From Myroides sp. N17-2 (GTDB lineage Bacteria; Bacteroidota; Bacteroidia; Flavobacteriales; Flavobacteriaceae): a stretch of DNA of 64,000 nucleotides. The position numbers and the translations under genes are program-made. The DNA lies in assembly GCF_002286775.1 (NCBI RefSeq), contig NZ_NSGJ01000001.1, positions 212,543 through 276,542 on the forward strand. The letters run 5' to 3'. Under the pieces are notes generated by a model. It was not told the DNA's origin and ran no database searches. It was given only the letters and a program-made list of their open reading frames with translations. Below, in pieces: positions 8,506 to 17,144 of this stretch; positions within the stretch are counted from its first letter, which is position 1; each line of letters begins with the position of its first letter.

Positions 8506-9648
8506 TCACACTACACTCTTTTTTATTGTTCGCCACCATCTTTCAGGTATGATTTGGTTAATTGCCAACTCATAATCTTCATAGCTACATGGCAACAAAA
8601 CCTTTCTTTCTGCCTCTAAAGTTTCTATCGAAGCCTCTATCCACCAACGTTCCGAGACATCACTCTTATAAAAGATTAAATCGTCATATCCCTCTACTGG
8701 CACGATATACTTCATATAACTCGCCTTGCTCACAAATGGGTATTCATTCGAACGATAATTAACTCCCTCTACAAAATACCAAAGCATTTGTGCTATTAAT
8801 AACGTTTCATTCTTATTATTATTATAATTAAATATACCAAAAGATGAAACTCGATCACTTAATCCACTATATCGAGCTAAAGCACAAATCTCTCTCCCGT
8901 CAAATCCATTTGGATTGAAGAAATCAAAATTACCTGAATCTCCCGATTTTACTACAGTCATATCAATGCTTACAATATCTGCATCTCTTAAAACTGGCTC
9001 CGCTAATTTGATATTATTCGATATCTCTCCTACTCTATAAGCTTCAAAATACAAACTAGAAATTAAATCTATTTCCTCTTGAGCATTAAAATAAGTTTGA
9101 TATCCAATATTTGAAAAGTTAAACAAATTAGTTGGCTCTTCAACTATAATACGCGTTAAATAGCTATTAGCAATATCCCCTTCTGTCTTAGATAAATCTA
9201 ACTTCGCATCAATAGATACAAGGTTTACCGATTGTTCTAATGAATCATAAGCCCTATACATCGCATAAGTCATATCTTGAGATCCACCTACTAAAACAGG
9301 GATTACGCCTTGACTAATCAAGTCAGCCACTAATGCCTTAACTAAATAATAGGTATCTTCTAATCTTTCTCCTGCTACTACATCTCCTAAATCGATGATA
9401 TTCACTCCCCAGTTACCCGGATATAATGAATACCACGCCTTGCGTATTTTACTAACATCTACGATACTTATACCTTCAGCATTTCCTCTATTATCATTAA
9501 CTCCGATAATAGCTATAGAATAGCGTCCTTCGTTCTCAAAAGTTCCTCCCGAGAAAAAAGTAACTTTCTTTCCTATACATTGACTTTGTAAACCATCTAT
9601 ATAGTTAACTAGGTCTTTATCTATCAGTTTTAGCAATTCGTAAATCAT
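8506..9648 (-). CDS. Arginase/formimidoylglutamase-fold protein with lost metal ligands
   Basis: The protein has the ureohydrolase layout, but the residues that bind the two manganese ions are replaced. The GGDHS motif is GGSQD (residues 121-125), the DAHxD motif is DAKLD (147-151), and the SxDxD motif is SIDMT (227-231). His, His and Asp are therefore Gln, Lys and Thr, so arginase-type catalysis is unlikely. The fold and length (380 residues) are otherwise kept. It sits 6 bp downstream of topA and upstream of gldK on the same strand. I believe related flavobacteria have the same neighbourhood. It is annotated formimidoylglutamase in databases, but the sequence argues for a pseudoenzyme with a structural or regulatory role. 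Confidence 0.75.
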   Translation of the reverse strand: MIYELLKLIDKDLVNYIDGLQSQCIGKKVTFFSGGTFENEGRYSIAIIGVNDNRGNAEGISIVDVSKIRKAWYSLYPGNWGVNIIDLGDVVAGERLEDTYYLVKALVADLISQGVIPVLVGGSQDMTYAMYRAYDSLEQSVNLVSIDAKLDLSKTEGDIANSYLTRIIVEEPTNLFNFSNIGYQTYFNAQEEIDLISSLYFEAYRVGEISNNIKLAEPVLRDADIVSIDMTVVKSGDSGNFDFFNPNGFDGREICALARYSGLSDRVSSFGIFNYNNNKNETLLIAQMLWYFVEGVNYRSNEYPFVSKASYMKYIVPVEGYDDLIFYKSDVSERWWIEASIETLEAERKVLLPCSYEDYELAINQIIPERWWRTIKKSVV

Positions 9649-9654
9649 GCTTTA

Positions 9655-12189
9655 TTACTTTTTGGTGGTCTTTTTTGCTGTCGTAGTTTTCTTAGTTGTA
9701 GTTGCCTTTTTAGTTGCTGTTGTTTTCTTAGCAGCAGTCTTCTTAGCAGGTGTTTTAGCTTCTATCATTGCTTTTACCTCTTCTAGAGATAATGCAGCCG
9801 CATCCACATCTTTACTCAACTCTATTTTTACTTTTCCTTTCAGAATAACTGAACGTCCCCATCTAGCCTTCTCTACCTTAATTCCTTCTTCTGCCCAGTC
9901 GTGAATGACCTTATCCTTCTCCTTTTGAATTTTATCTTCTATCAACTCATTAATATCTGCCTGAGACAGATTATCAAAATTATACTTCTTATTAACGTTG
10001 ATAAAAATACCATTCCACTTTAAGTAAGGACCGAAACGACCAACACCTTTCTGAACAGCTAGACCTTGATAAGTAGCGATAGGAGCATCTGCCTGCTCTT
10101 TCTCTTTGATCAATTCCATCGCTCTCTCTAATGTTACATCTCCTGGTTCTTCACCTTTTGGCAACGAGATAAACGTTTTTCCAACTCTTACATAAGGACC
10201 AAATCTACCATTATTCACTTCAATCTCTTCTCCATTATACTCTCCTAAGTTTTTAGGAAGCAAGAATAGAGCCAAAGCCTCTTCTAATGTGATCGTACCT
10301 ATATTCTGATCCGCAGCTAAGCTAGCGAACTGTTTTTCTTCATCCTCCGGATTACCGATTTGAGCTACAGGACCGAACTTAGCTAAACGCACTAATACAG
10401 TACGTCCTGAATTAGGGTCAATTCCTAAAATACGTTCACCTGATTCGCGTTCTGCATTTTCTTCAACATCTTTAACTGTAGGGTGGAAGTGGTCATAAAA
10501 CTCTTTCATCATCTTCGCCCAGTCTTCATTACCTGCCGCGATCTCATCAAAATCCTCTTCTACTTTAGCTGTAAAGTTATAATCTAAGATAGTCTTAAAG
10601 TTCTTTACTAAGAAGTCATTTACGATCATCCCAATATCTGTAGGTACTAGTTTCCCTTTATCAGATCCAGTCTTCTCTACTAACACCTTCTCCTTCACCT
10701 CAGCACCTTTAAGCATCATCATCTTATAGTTGCGCTCTTTTCCTTCTGTCTCTCCTTTTTCTACATACGTTCTAGCGATAATCGTAGAGATAGTAGGTGC
10801 ATAAGTAGACGGTCTACCGATACCTAGTTCCTCCATCTTCTTCACTAGAGAAGCTTCTGTATATCTAGCCGCAGGTTTTGTAAAACGCTGTGTAGCTACT
10901 AAAGCATTTTGATCTAAACCTTCACCTACTTTTAATGATGGTAAGATACCTTCAACTTCTTCATCCTCATCATCGTGTCCCTCTAAATATACTTTTAAGA
11001 ATCCTTCAAATAGCAATACTTCTCCAGACGCCACAAATTGTTCTTTAAACTTGTTTGCCTCGATACGTACATTTGTTCTTTCTAGTTGAGCATCACTCAT
11101 CTGAGAAGCTAACGTTCTCTTCCAAATCAAGTCATATAAACGAGCTTGATCTCTATCTACAGCAGCATTATGAAGAGCCATATTAGTTGGACGAATCGCC
11201 TCGTGAGCCTCTTGAGCTCCTTTACTTTTCGTTACATAAGTACGCGGTTTAGAATATTCCGCACCATAAGATTTCGTGATTTCAGCCGCAGCCGCACTCA
11301 TTGCATCTTTTGATAGGTTCACACTATCGGTTCTCATATATGTAATTAACCCACTCTCATACAAACGCTGTGCTAACATCATCGTTTGTCCTACTGAATA
11401 GTGAAGTTTTCTAGCTGCTTCCTGTTGAAGCGTAGAAGTTGTAAATGGTGCTGCAGGAGATTTTTTCGCAGGTTTAGTTTCTAAATCTGCTACCCTGTAT
11501 GCTGCACCTATATTAACTGCTAAGAAATCTCTTGCTTCTTTCTCAGTTGCAAAGTTCTTAGGCAATTTAGCTTTTAATGTTTTTCCTTCAGCTGTTTTGA
11601 ACTCAGCTGATATATGATAAGATGACTCTACTTTAAAGTCATTAATCTCTCTTTCTCTCTCCACAATAAGACGCACAGCCACAGACTGCACACGCCCTGC
11701 TGATAGACCACCTTTAACTTTCTTCCATAATATAGGTGAAAGTTCATACCCTACTAGTCGGTCTAAAACACGTCTAGCTTGCTGAGCATTCACTAAGTTA
11801 TAATCTATCTGACGAGGATTATCTATCGCTTTTAATATCGCATTTTTTGTAATCTCATGGAATACAATACGCTTAGTATTTGTATCCTTTAAATTTAGTT
11901 CTTCCGCTAAGTGCCAAGCAATAGCCTCTCCCTCACGGTCCTCATCGGATGCTAACCAAACCATTTCAGCTTTCTTCGCAAGATCCTTTAACTTCTTAAC
12001 TACCGCCTTCTTATCAGATGATACTTCATACTTAGGCCTAAAGTTATTCTCTACATCTACTCCTATTTCTTTAGAAGGTAAGTCTGCTATGTGCCCATAA
12101 CTAGATTCTACCTGATAATCCTGTCCTAAAAATTTTTCAATGGTTTTTGCCTTTGCAGGTGACTCAACAATCACTAAATTCTTTGCCAT
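9655..12189 (-). CDS. topA: DNA topoisomerase I
   Basis: This type IA topoisomerase relaxes negative supercoils by cutting one strand through a tyrosine. The TOPRIM domain starts at KNLVIVESPAKAKTIEKFL and holds the acidic motif SDEDREGE (residues 81-88). The catalytic tyrosine is Y284 in GLITYMRTDS. C-terminal topoisomerase repeats (NNGRFGPYVRVG, GVGRFGPYLKW) replace zinc fingers. The last about 35 residues are a Lys/Thr/Ala-rich tail resembling histone H1 and probably bind DNA. The length of 844 residues is usual for Bacteroidota. It is the first gene of a unit that continues into the arginase-fold gene 6 bp later. Confidence 0.97.
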   Translation of the reverse strand: MAKNLVIVESPAKAKTIEKFLGQDYQVESSYGHIADLPSKEIGVDVENNFRPKYEVSSDKKAVVKKLKDLAKKAEMVWLASDEDREGEAIAWHLAEELNLKDTNTKRIVFHEITKNAILKAIDNPRQIDYNLVNAQQARRVLDRLVGYELSPILWKKVKGGLSAGRVQSVAVRLIVEREREINDFKVESSYHISAEFKTAEGKTLKAKLPKNFATEKEARDFLAVNIGAAYRVADLETKPAKKSPAAPFTTSTLQQEAARKLHYSVGQTMMLAQRLYESGLITYMRTDSVNLSKDAMSAAAAEITKSYGAEYSKPRTYVTKSKGAQEAHEAIRPTNMALHNAAVDRDQARLYDLIWKRTLASQMSDAQLERTNVRIEANKFKEQFVASGEVLLFEGFLKVYLEGHDDEDEEVEGILPSLKVGEGLDQNALVATQRFTKPAARYTEASLVKKMEELGIGRPSTYAPTISTIIARTYVEKGETEGKERNYKMMMLKGAEVKEKVLVEKTGSDKGKLVPTDIGMIVNDFLVKNFKTILDYNFTAKVEEDFDEIAAGNEDWAKMMKEFYDHFHPTVKDVEENAERESGERILGIDPNSGRTVLVRLAKFGPVAQIGNPEDEEKQFASLAADQNIGTITLEEALALFLLPKNLGEYNGEEIEVNNGRFGPYVRVGKTFISLPKGEEPGDVTLERAMELIKEKEQADAPIATYQGLAVQKGVGRFGPYLKWNGIFINVNKKYNFDNLSQADINELIEDKIQKEKDKVIHDWAEEGIKVEKARWGRSVILKGKVKIELSKDVDAAALSLEEVKAMIEAKTPAKKTAAKKTTATKKATTTKKTTTAKKTTKK

Positions 12190-12208
12190 ACTTCATTATT
12201 TTGTGAAG

Positions 12209-12216
12209 CAAAAATA
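12209..12216 (-). promoter_or_regulatory. Possible -7 element for topA
   Basis: TATTTTTG on the minus strand fits TAnnTTTG and lies 20 bp before the topA ATG. No good -33 element is present, and the AT-rich background makes chance matches likely. Confidence 0.3.
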
Positions 12217-12858
12217 TATGATTTTTTTGAATATATCCGTGCCACCTCTTATTAATACTTGTTTTAACTAATATGCACGCATAGAATTTGTCCAATAATT
12301 ACCTAGTTATGCGTGAAATAAATCAAGATTCTAGTAATAAACCAAGATTTTAATTTTTTTTACAAACAAAAATAAAAGATAAAACAATTTAACAATATTT
12401 ATCTAAAAAAATTAAATATTAATTATTGTGCATACTTATCCTACCTTTTAATCACAATCAACTTATACTTCTCTTAATCCTAAAATAAGAGATAAGCAGA
12501 TCTGAATTAAGAAGTAGAGTCCCCTTGTAGTATTTAACAAACGATGATTCTGAAAGTATCACTCTTTACTCTCTATTTCTATCTAAAGCCTATTCCAATT
12601 ATTTTTTTACTTTTTCTTTTATAACCACTATTAAGAAGATAAAAAACATCTTTTCACACATCTGTTAGACTATTTTTATTAATCCATCTCATCCACAGCT
12701 AATAAAATCTATCTCTATTATACTTTAATTACGATTTTTTTCTAAAACCAAAATTCATAAAACACAATATACCAACACCTTAACAAATAAAACACATTTA
12801 TCCCCAATCTCTCCGACCTCCACTCATCCCAGTACATATCTACCATCATACTCTATCC

Positions 12859-12950
12859 TAGGACAATTATAGGAGAATGATAGGACAATAAGAGGGCATA
12901 AAGGCTATTTATCCAAGAATCCTGCTTTTATTCTGCTCTTATTCTTCTCT
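12859..12950. repeat. 11-nt periodic repeat, copy 1
   Basis: Four units with an exact 11-nt period start at 12859, 12870, 12881 and 12892 (TAGGACAATTA, TAGGAGAATGA, TAGGACAATAA, GAGGGCATAAA). After a spacer, three more units start at 12918, 12929 and 12940 (AATCCTGCTTT, TATTCTGCTCT, TATTCTTCTCT), roughly inverted relative to the first set. A second copy with the same build lies at 39246-39348. Confidence 0.7.
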
Positions 12951-13160
12951 AATACAACAATTACTTTTAAGTCCAATTGTCATCGACATAAGAAGAAATC
13001 TGACTAAAAAAGGAAATATTTCACTCTTTTTGAGCACCTATTTAATTCGCATTCAGCCATCAAGCTAGAGTTACAAAGGGCTGAACAGCCTATAAAACTT
13101 TCTCAACAATTATATACTTGGCATTCAGATTTTTATATATTAGAAAAGAGGGAATAGTAT

Positions 13161-13180
13161 GGACGAGTTGCAATTCGTCC
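13161..13180. repeat. 20-bp palindrome, REP-like
   Basis: GGACGA and TCGTCC arms flank a GTTGCAAT centre, giving a near-perfect 20-bp palindrome 50 bp before the DUF6266 start. It resembles the REP-type palindromes with GGACGAATTGCAATTCGTCC cores that I recall from Bacteroidota genomes. It could also act as an operator for the downstream gene. Confidence 0.5.
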
Positions 13181-13230
13181 CAACAAAAAACAAGATCACA
13201 ACATCACGAAAAAACAAAAAAAAATAAGTT

Positions 13231-14367
13231 ATGGCAGAAATCAAACAGGGTATACTAGGTCCAGTAAATGGCAAAGTAGGAACAGTAGTTGGAGCAACAT
13301 GGAGAGGAATAAATTACATCCGTGCTAAACCACGTAAGTCAAGAAAAAAACCAACAATGAAGCAATTGCTTCAATGGGATAAGATGAGCCTAGTATCAAC
13401 ATTTGCAAGTAAATTCAAGGATTTTGTCAATGCGAATTGTCCTGCTGTACATAATGGTAAAAAGTGGATTACAGGTAAAGAGCAAATGATCTCTAGACTT
13501 ATGACGCAAGGCATTAATTTAATTAACGGAGAACAACACATCAAAGTAGAAGAGGCTTTATTATCTATCGGCAACCTTGCTCCTGCAGTAATCAAAAAGA
13601 TCAACCGTCTAAAAACAGGCAAGTTTAAAGTACAATGGGAAAATGGGTTGATTAATGCCCTTACGCTTAATACAGATAAACTAACAATGATGCTGTATAA
13701 CGAGACCTTGGATCAATTCGTAGCCATATCTGATGTGGGAAATCGCGTAGATAAGTACGCTCATTTTAGTCTACCTCCTGATTGGGACAAGGGTACTGTT
13801 TACTTTTGGAGTATGTGGAAAGCCGTTGATGGCAGTGTTAATAGTACAAGTTGCTTTCACGGAATATTAGAATTAGAAAATATAGAAGAGGAAGCGGAGA
13901 ACAGAGAACAGGAAGCAGAAAACGGGAAACAGACAGCTGAGAACGAAAACCAGATACTTTCTGAGGTTATACCTATAGAACAAGCTAGAGATATCTCTCT
14001 TAAAAACTTTATAGAAGAAGTGGAATCAAAAACTGAAGTAGAAACTATATCTCCTTTTACACCTCCTTTCAAAGAAAATCAGGTAGTTGATCAAGTACAT
14101 ACTGCGGAGCTAAATCCAACTATAGATTCAGAGAAATCTTCAAATAAAAACAACAATACCTTACCTCACACTGATACCTCTGAAAAAGAAGGGGAATTGA
14201 AGAGGTGGACTCCACCTGGCTATATCCGAAAAGTAAACAAAGAGATTATCAAGCAAGCTAAAACAGCAGAAAATGAGGAACAAACGGATCAAATGGATGA
14301 AAAACTGAATAATGAACCGCGTTCTATTCTAGAGTTTTACACTATAACAGAAGAGCAGAAGGAATGA
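13231..14367 (+). CDS. DUF6266 family protein with acidic C-terminal extension
   Basis: The N-terminus (ILGPVNGKVGTVVGATWRG, then YIRAKPRKSRKKPTMKQ) is the DUF6266 signature, a Bacteroidota family of unknown function usually about 210 residues long. Residues about 1-215 match that length. The remaining about 160 residues are extra, rich in Glu, Gln and Asn, and begin with short imperfect repeats of the form AENxxQ/ExE (residues about 222-245). They are predicted disordered. There is no signal peptide or membrane segment. The gene stands alone, with a palindrome upstream and no clear TAnnTTTG promoter, in an accessory stretch. I do not know its function. Confidence 0.75.
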   Translation: MAEIKQGILGPVNGKVGTVVGATWRGINYIRAKPRKSRKKPTMKQLLQWDKMSLVSTFASKFKDFVNANCPAVHNGKKWITGKEQMISRLMTQGINLINGEQHIKVEEALLSIGNLAPAVIKKINRLKTGKFKVQWENGLINALTLNTDKLTMMLYNETLDQFVAISDVGNRVDKYAHFSLPPDWDKGTVYFWSMWKAVDGSVNSTSCFHGILELENIEEEAENREQEAENGKQTAENENQILSEVIPIEQARDISLKNFIEEVESKTEVETISPFTPPFKENQVVDQVHTAELNPTIDSEKSSNKNNNTLPHTDTSEKEGELKRWTPPGYIRKVNKEIIKQAKTAENEEQTDQMDEKLNNEPRSILEFYTITEEQKE

Positions 14368-14464
14368 AAAAAACAGAACTTTATAGATGCACTTGCTAAG
14401 AGATAAATATATACAACTTTATAAATATGTCGCATTTTTACAATCGTACTATATTCACAAGAAA

Positions 14465-14472
14465 TACATTTG
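14465..14472 (+). promoter_or_regulatory. -7 element for the monooxygenase/AraC pair
   Basis: TACATTTG fits TAnnTTTG and lies 28 bp before the ATG at 14501. No TTTG is found at the expected -33 distance. Confidence 0.45.
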
Positions 14473-14500
14473 TTCTAATTAATAACTTATCTTTATCAAT

Positions 14501-14782
14501 ATGGAAAAATTTGTAGTTGCACAGTTTTATATCAAACCTGAATACATCAATGAATTCAGAACGCTAACTAGTGAATTAATCAAACACACTAGACTAGAAG
14601 CGGGTAATATATCGTATACTTTATATCAAGATGTAGAGGATGATACTCATTTTGTATTCAATGAGAAATTTAAAGATCAAGCTAGTTTTGATGCTCATAC
14701 GCAGACATCACATTTTAATACATTTATCAATGCAGTAGGTCATACCTATGCTAAAGACCCAATTATCGAAATTATAAAATAA
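14501..14782 (+). CDS. Antibiotic biosynthesis monooxygenase (ABM/YgiN-like) domain protein
   Basis: The 93-residue single-domain protein matches the ABM fold: VVAQFYIKPEYINEFRTLT at the start, then EAGNISYTLYQDVEDDTHFVFNEKFKDQASFDAHTQTSHF. Such dimeric alpha-beta barrels include quinol monooxygenase YgiN and heme-degrading enzymes, but many have no known substrate. The HTQTSHF stretch is the usual conserved end of the family. It is followed after 2 bp by an AraC-type regulator, so the pair is one unit and the regulator may control it. Confidence 0.85.
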   Translation: MEKFVVAQFYIKPEYINEFRTLTSELIKHTRLEAGNISYTLYQDVEDDTHFVFNEKFKDQASFDAHTQTSHFNTFINAVGHTYAKDPIIEIIK

Positions 14783-14784
14783 CA

Positions 14785-15588
14785 ATGCAATTAACACACC
14801 GTAAGCCTATAGCTAATCTATTAGCTTATATCAATAGATATTATTGGGGAAGCTCTACTACCTCAGTAGAGACAATTACTATGTTTCCTTTAGTAGCAGG
14901 TACAGGTGTCGATGTATATATACATTTCGACACCTCTTTCTCTGTTAATAAACATTCATTACCTACCTCTCATATCCTCTGCCCTCGTCAGTATATGGAT
15001 ATTAGTACAGCAGGCAGCATTGATTTTATCGCTATTCGCTTTAACCACGGTGCTTTTAGACATTTCTGTGACATCAATTTTAACGAGCTAAATAATAACT
15101 TTCTAACCGTACAGGACTTGTGGAAAGAAGAGGGCGATATACTCATAGATCAGCTATATCACGCTAAAGATACCACTCACAGAGAACAGCTCTTAAATGA
15201 GTTCTTTTCCATTCAACTTCTAAAACACCAAAAAAAGAACAGCATTCTAGATCAAGCAATGCGTACAATATACACTAATCACGATAACACCTGCATCACT
15301 GACATCAGTAAACAGCTTATGATGAGTACACGCCACTTCGAACGCAAGTTTAAAGAAGAGTTTGGCTTTACTCCTAAGAAGTTTCAAGTAGTAAGTCGAT
15401 TTGAGAGCACCCTGCGCAAGTTATTTCTATCTACTGATAGCGACTACTTAGCTACTGTGCTAGACAGTGGGTATTATGACCAGTCTCATTTTATTAAAGA
15501 CTGTAAGACGTACTCTAACTTATCTCCTACAGAAGTTCTGACACATAAAGAGCATTCGTTACACTTTTATTTTAAGAGGATAGAGTAG
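14785..15588 (+). CDS. AraC-family transcriptional regulator
   Basis: The 267-residue protein has an N-terminal sensing domain (about 1-150) with several histidines, then a two-helix-turn-helix AraC DNA-binding domain. The latter is seen in DISKQLMMSTRHFERKFKEE, GFTPKKFQVVSRFESTL and the second motif VLDSGYYDQSHFIKDCKTY. The start lies 2 bp after the monooxygenase stop, which implies coupled translation. The N-terminal domain resembles the DUF6597 type often found in such regulators. Its ligand is unknown. No terminator hairpin is visible after the stop. Confidence 0.88.
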   Translation: MQLTHRKPIANLLAYINRYYWGSSTTSVETITMFPLVAGTGVDVYIHFDTSFSVNKHSLPTSHILCPRQYMDISTAGSIDFIAIRFNHGAFRHFCDINFNELNNNFLTVQDLWKEEGDILIDQLYHAKDTTHREQLLNEFFSIQLLKHQKKNSILDQAMRTIYTNHDNTCITDISKQLMMSTRHFERKFKEEFGFTPKKFQVVSRFESTLRKLFLSTDSDYLATVLDSGYYDQSHFIKDCKTYSNLSPTEVLTHKEHSLHFYFKRIE

Positions 15589-15713
15589 TTTGTAGTATTT
15601 ATAAATCTTGAAAACGAAAGCTATACACATCTACTTTATATACTATGGAAACAAGCTTTATGAGATACATAAGTAATCATCTTTTCTATTATTCATAACT
15701 TAAATTCATATCT

Positions 15714-16268
15714 TTAATTCACTACATACTTTACTTCTACTTTATCCCCTTCTATCAGAGGCATACCATTGACACTTGTTAATTGTTCTTGATCTACCTT
15801 TTGGCATAATACATTAGCAAAAGCATAGATGGCTACATTCTGTTGCTTATCAGACTTATCCCATTCTGTCTCTATTGATATTGACTCACTATTAGTAGTT
15901 ATATCCATTACTAAATTATACTTCTCACCTGAGATAGATAGTTTCTTTATATCCATGACATTGATACTCCATTGTTCTCTCTTAAACTTAAGAAGTACAT
16001 TATCTCCCTCTACTTCTATCTGCCACTTTCCAGACAGATTCATCTTTACATATAGGGAAACAATACCATACCCTATACCATAACAGACACCGAAATATCC
16101 TATCGCTACTATGCGATGAAGTTCCTTAACTGTAAATACTCCATAAGTACGCTCTATAATAAACGAAATAGCGTAGAACGCTAAAAAACTCAATGCTATA
16201 GAGACGACAGTCATCCACAGATTACTTAGCTTCTTACTGCCTTTAAATACAAATTCACTCTTCTGCAT
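15714..16268 (-). CDS. Small membrane protein with a PH-like C-terminal part
   Basis: A 184-residue protein of unknown family. Two hydrophobic segments (about residues 18-38 and 50-73) form a hairpin, followed by a beta-rich soluble part with alternating strands (WQIEVEGDNVLLKFKREQW, KYNLVMDITTNSESISIETEW). The layout resembles bacterial PH-like/YcxB-type proteins. It lies 2 bp after the similarly built 16271-16837 gene, and the two are probably cotranscribed. Both share a two-helix plus beta-domain design, suggesting distant paralogues or partners. No function can be assigned. Confidence 0.65.
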   Translation of the reverse strand: MQKSEFVFKGSKKLSNLWMTVVSIALSFLAFYAISFIIERTYGVFTVKELHRIVAIGYFGVCYGIGYGIVSLYVKMNLSGKWQIEVEGDNVLLKFKREQWSINVMDIKKLSISGEKYNLVMDITTNSESISIETEWDKSDKQQNVAIYAFANVLCQKVDQEQLTSVNGMPLIEGDKVEVKYVVN

Positions 16269-16270
16269 AA

Positions 16271-16837
16271 CTATGATTTTAACTTATATGTCCTTACGAA
16301 CTTATTAGTACCTCCATTCTGTTTCACACTGTACTCCTCCATACGCAGTCTAGCTCTAATGACTTGATGAAATTCGTCTGATAACATCGTTTTTTCTTTG
16401 CTATAATCCATCACTAAGCTATAATTACCTTTAGTCGTATAAAAATAGTAAGTAGATACCCTCATTATAGCATCCCCGCCTTCATACTTATCCACTGCCA
16501 CGTCCACTTTAGTCACGTCTTCATAGCGCATACTTAATACTTTATCGACTCTATAAAAAGAGATCGTTTGATCCCCTGCTACGACCTGTTTTAACTTAAT
16601 CTGCGGAAACAACCACTTACTAGCTAGCAAAAAAACAACTACCAAATATGGCAATAAAAACAACATCAATACCCAATTATAGTAATCCCCTAAATCCATA
16701 TCATCTAAAATATACTCGCACACCCCTATTATGTACAACAGTGTAACTAGCATCACGCCAACTATTAACCCTAAAATTCCAATAACGGTGCTTTTATAAA
16801 ATAGATAATCTACTTTAAAACTTTTATTCTCTTCCAT
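16271..16837 (-). CDS. Small membrane protein, partner of the next gene
   Basis: A 188-residue protein with two long hydrophobic segments (about 15-37 and 52-75) and a soluble beta-rich C-terminal half (TISFYRVDKVLSMRYEDVTK, YYFYTTKGNYSLVMDYSKE). The family is not recognised. The fold pattern matches the downstream gene 15714-16268, which starts 2 bp after this stop. It is the first gene of the pair, with a 300-bp AT-rich gap upstream and no obvious promoter. Confidence 0.65.
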   Translation of the reverse strand: MEENKSFKVDYLFYKSTVIGILGLIVGVMLVTLLYIIGVCEYILDDMDLGDYYNWVLMLFLLPYLVVVFLLASKWLFPQIKLKQVVAGDQTISFYRVDKVLSMRYEDVTKVDVAVDKYEGGDAIMRVSTYYFYTTKGNYSLVMDYSKEKTMLSDEFHQVIRARLRMEEYSVKQNGGTNKFVRTYKLKS

Positions 16838-17144
16838 TTCAGATATAAATTATTATTCACTAATAAATTGTGGCGATAGATAGCCAACAATATCAAATTA
16901 CGTAAAATCATTTTAACAAATAGCAGTATAAATTAACAACATATATCGCAAATAAACAATATCACAATTCAAAGAATACTACACCTTTTACTTTCTATAT
17001 TATTAACAAAATTCACTAATTACAGATTCCTTTACGCTGATAACTAACAACAAAATACCACCTACTTTTTACTCGCTGTCATCTTGTCAGTTAGTGAAAA
17101 AAAAGTATCTTTGTAGCTTAAAGTAAAACACCCTTAAGTATCTT
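16838..17144. other. Divergent intergenic region before miaB
   Basis: The 307-bp AT-rich gap separates the leftward membrane-protein pair from the rightward miaB unit. It holds a direct repeat TGTCA-TCT-TGTCA (17087-17099) and the miaB -7 element. I see nothing else. Confidence 0.5.
17106..17113 (+). promoter_or_regulatory. -7 element of the miaB operon
   Basis: TATCTTTG fits TAnnTTTG and lies 31 bp before the miaB ATG. The -33 position has only a T-run at poor spacing. The TGTCA direct repeat sits 7 bp upstream of the element, where an activator or repressor could act. Confidence 0.5.

Larger units (their letters stand above)
12217..13230. other. Gene-poor kilobase between topA and the DUF6266 gene
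   Basis: There is about 1 kb without any credible reading frame. It is AT-rich and holds the 11-nt periodic repeat (12859-12950) and a 20-bp palindrome (13161-13180). Elsewhere I see no RNA fold or gene remnant. It marks the entry into an accessory stretch. Confidence 0.5.

Noticed and set aside
9647..9904. Plus-strand frame giving a strongly hydrophobic, membrane-like N-terminus
   Set aside because: It is the complement of the Lys/Thr/Ala repeat tail of topA. Lysine codons AAA/AAG read backward give Phe/Leu, and Thr/Ala codons give Val/Ala-type residues, which mimics a membrane helix.
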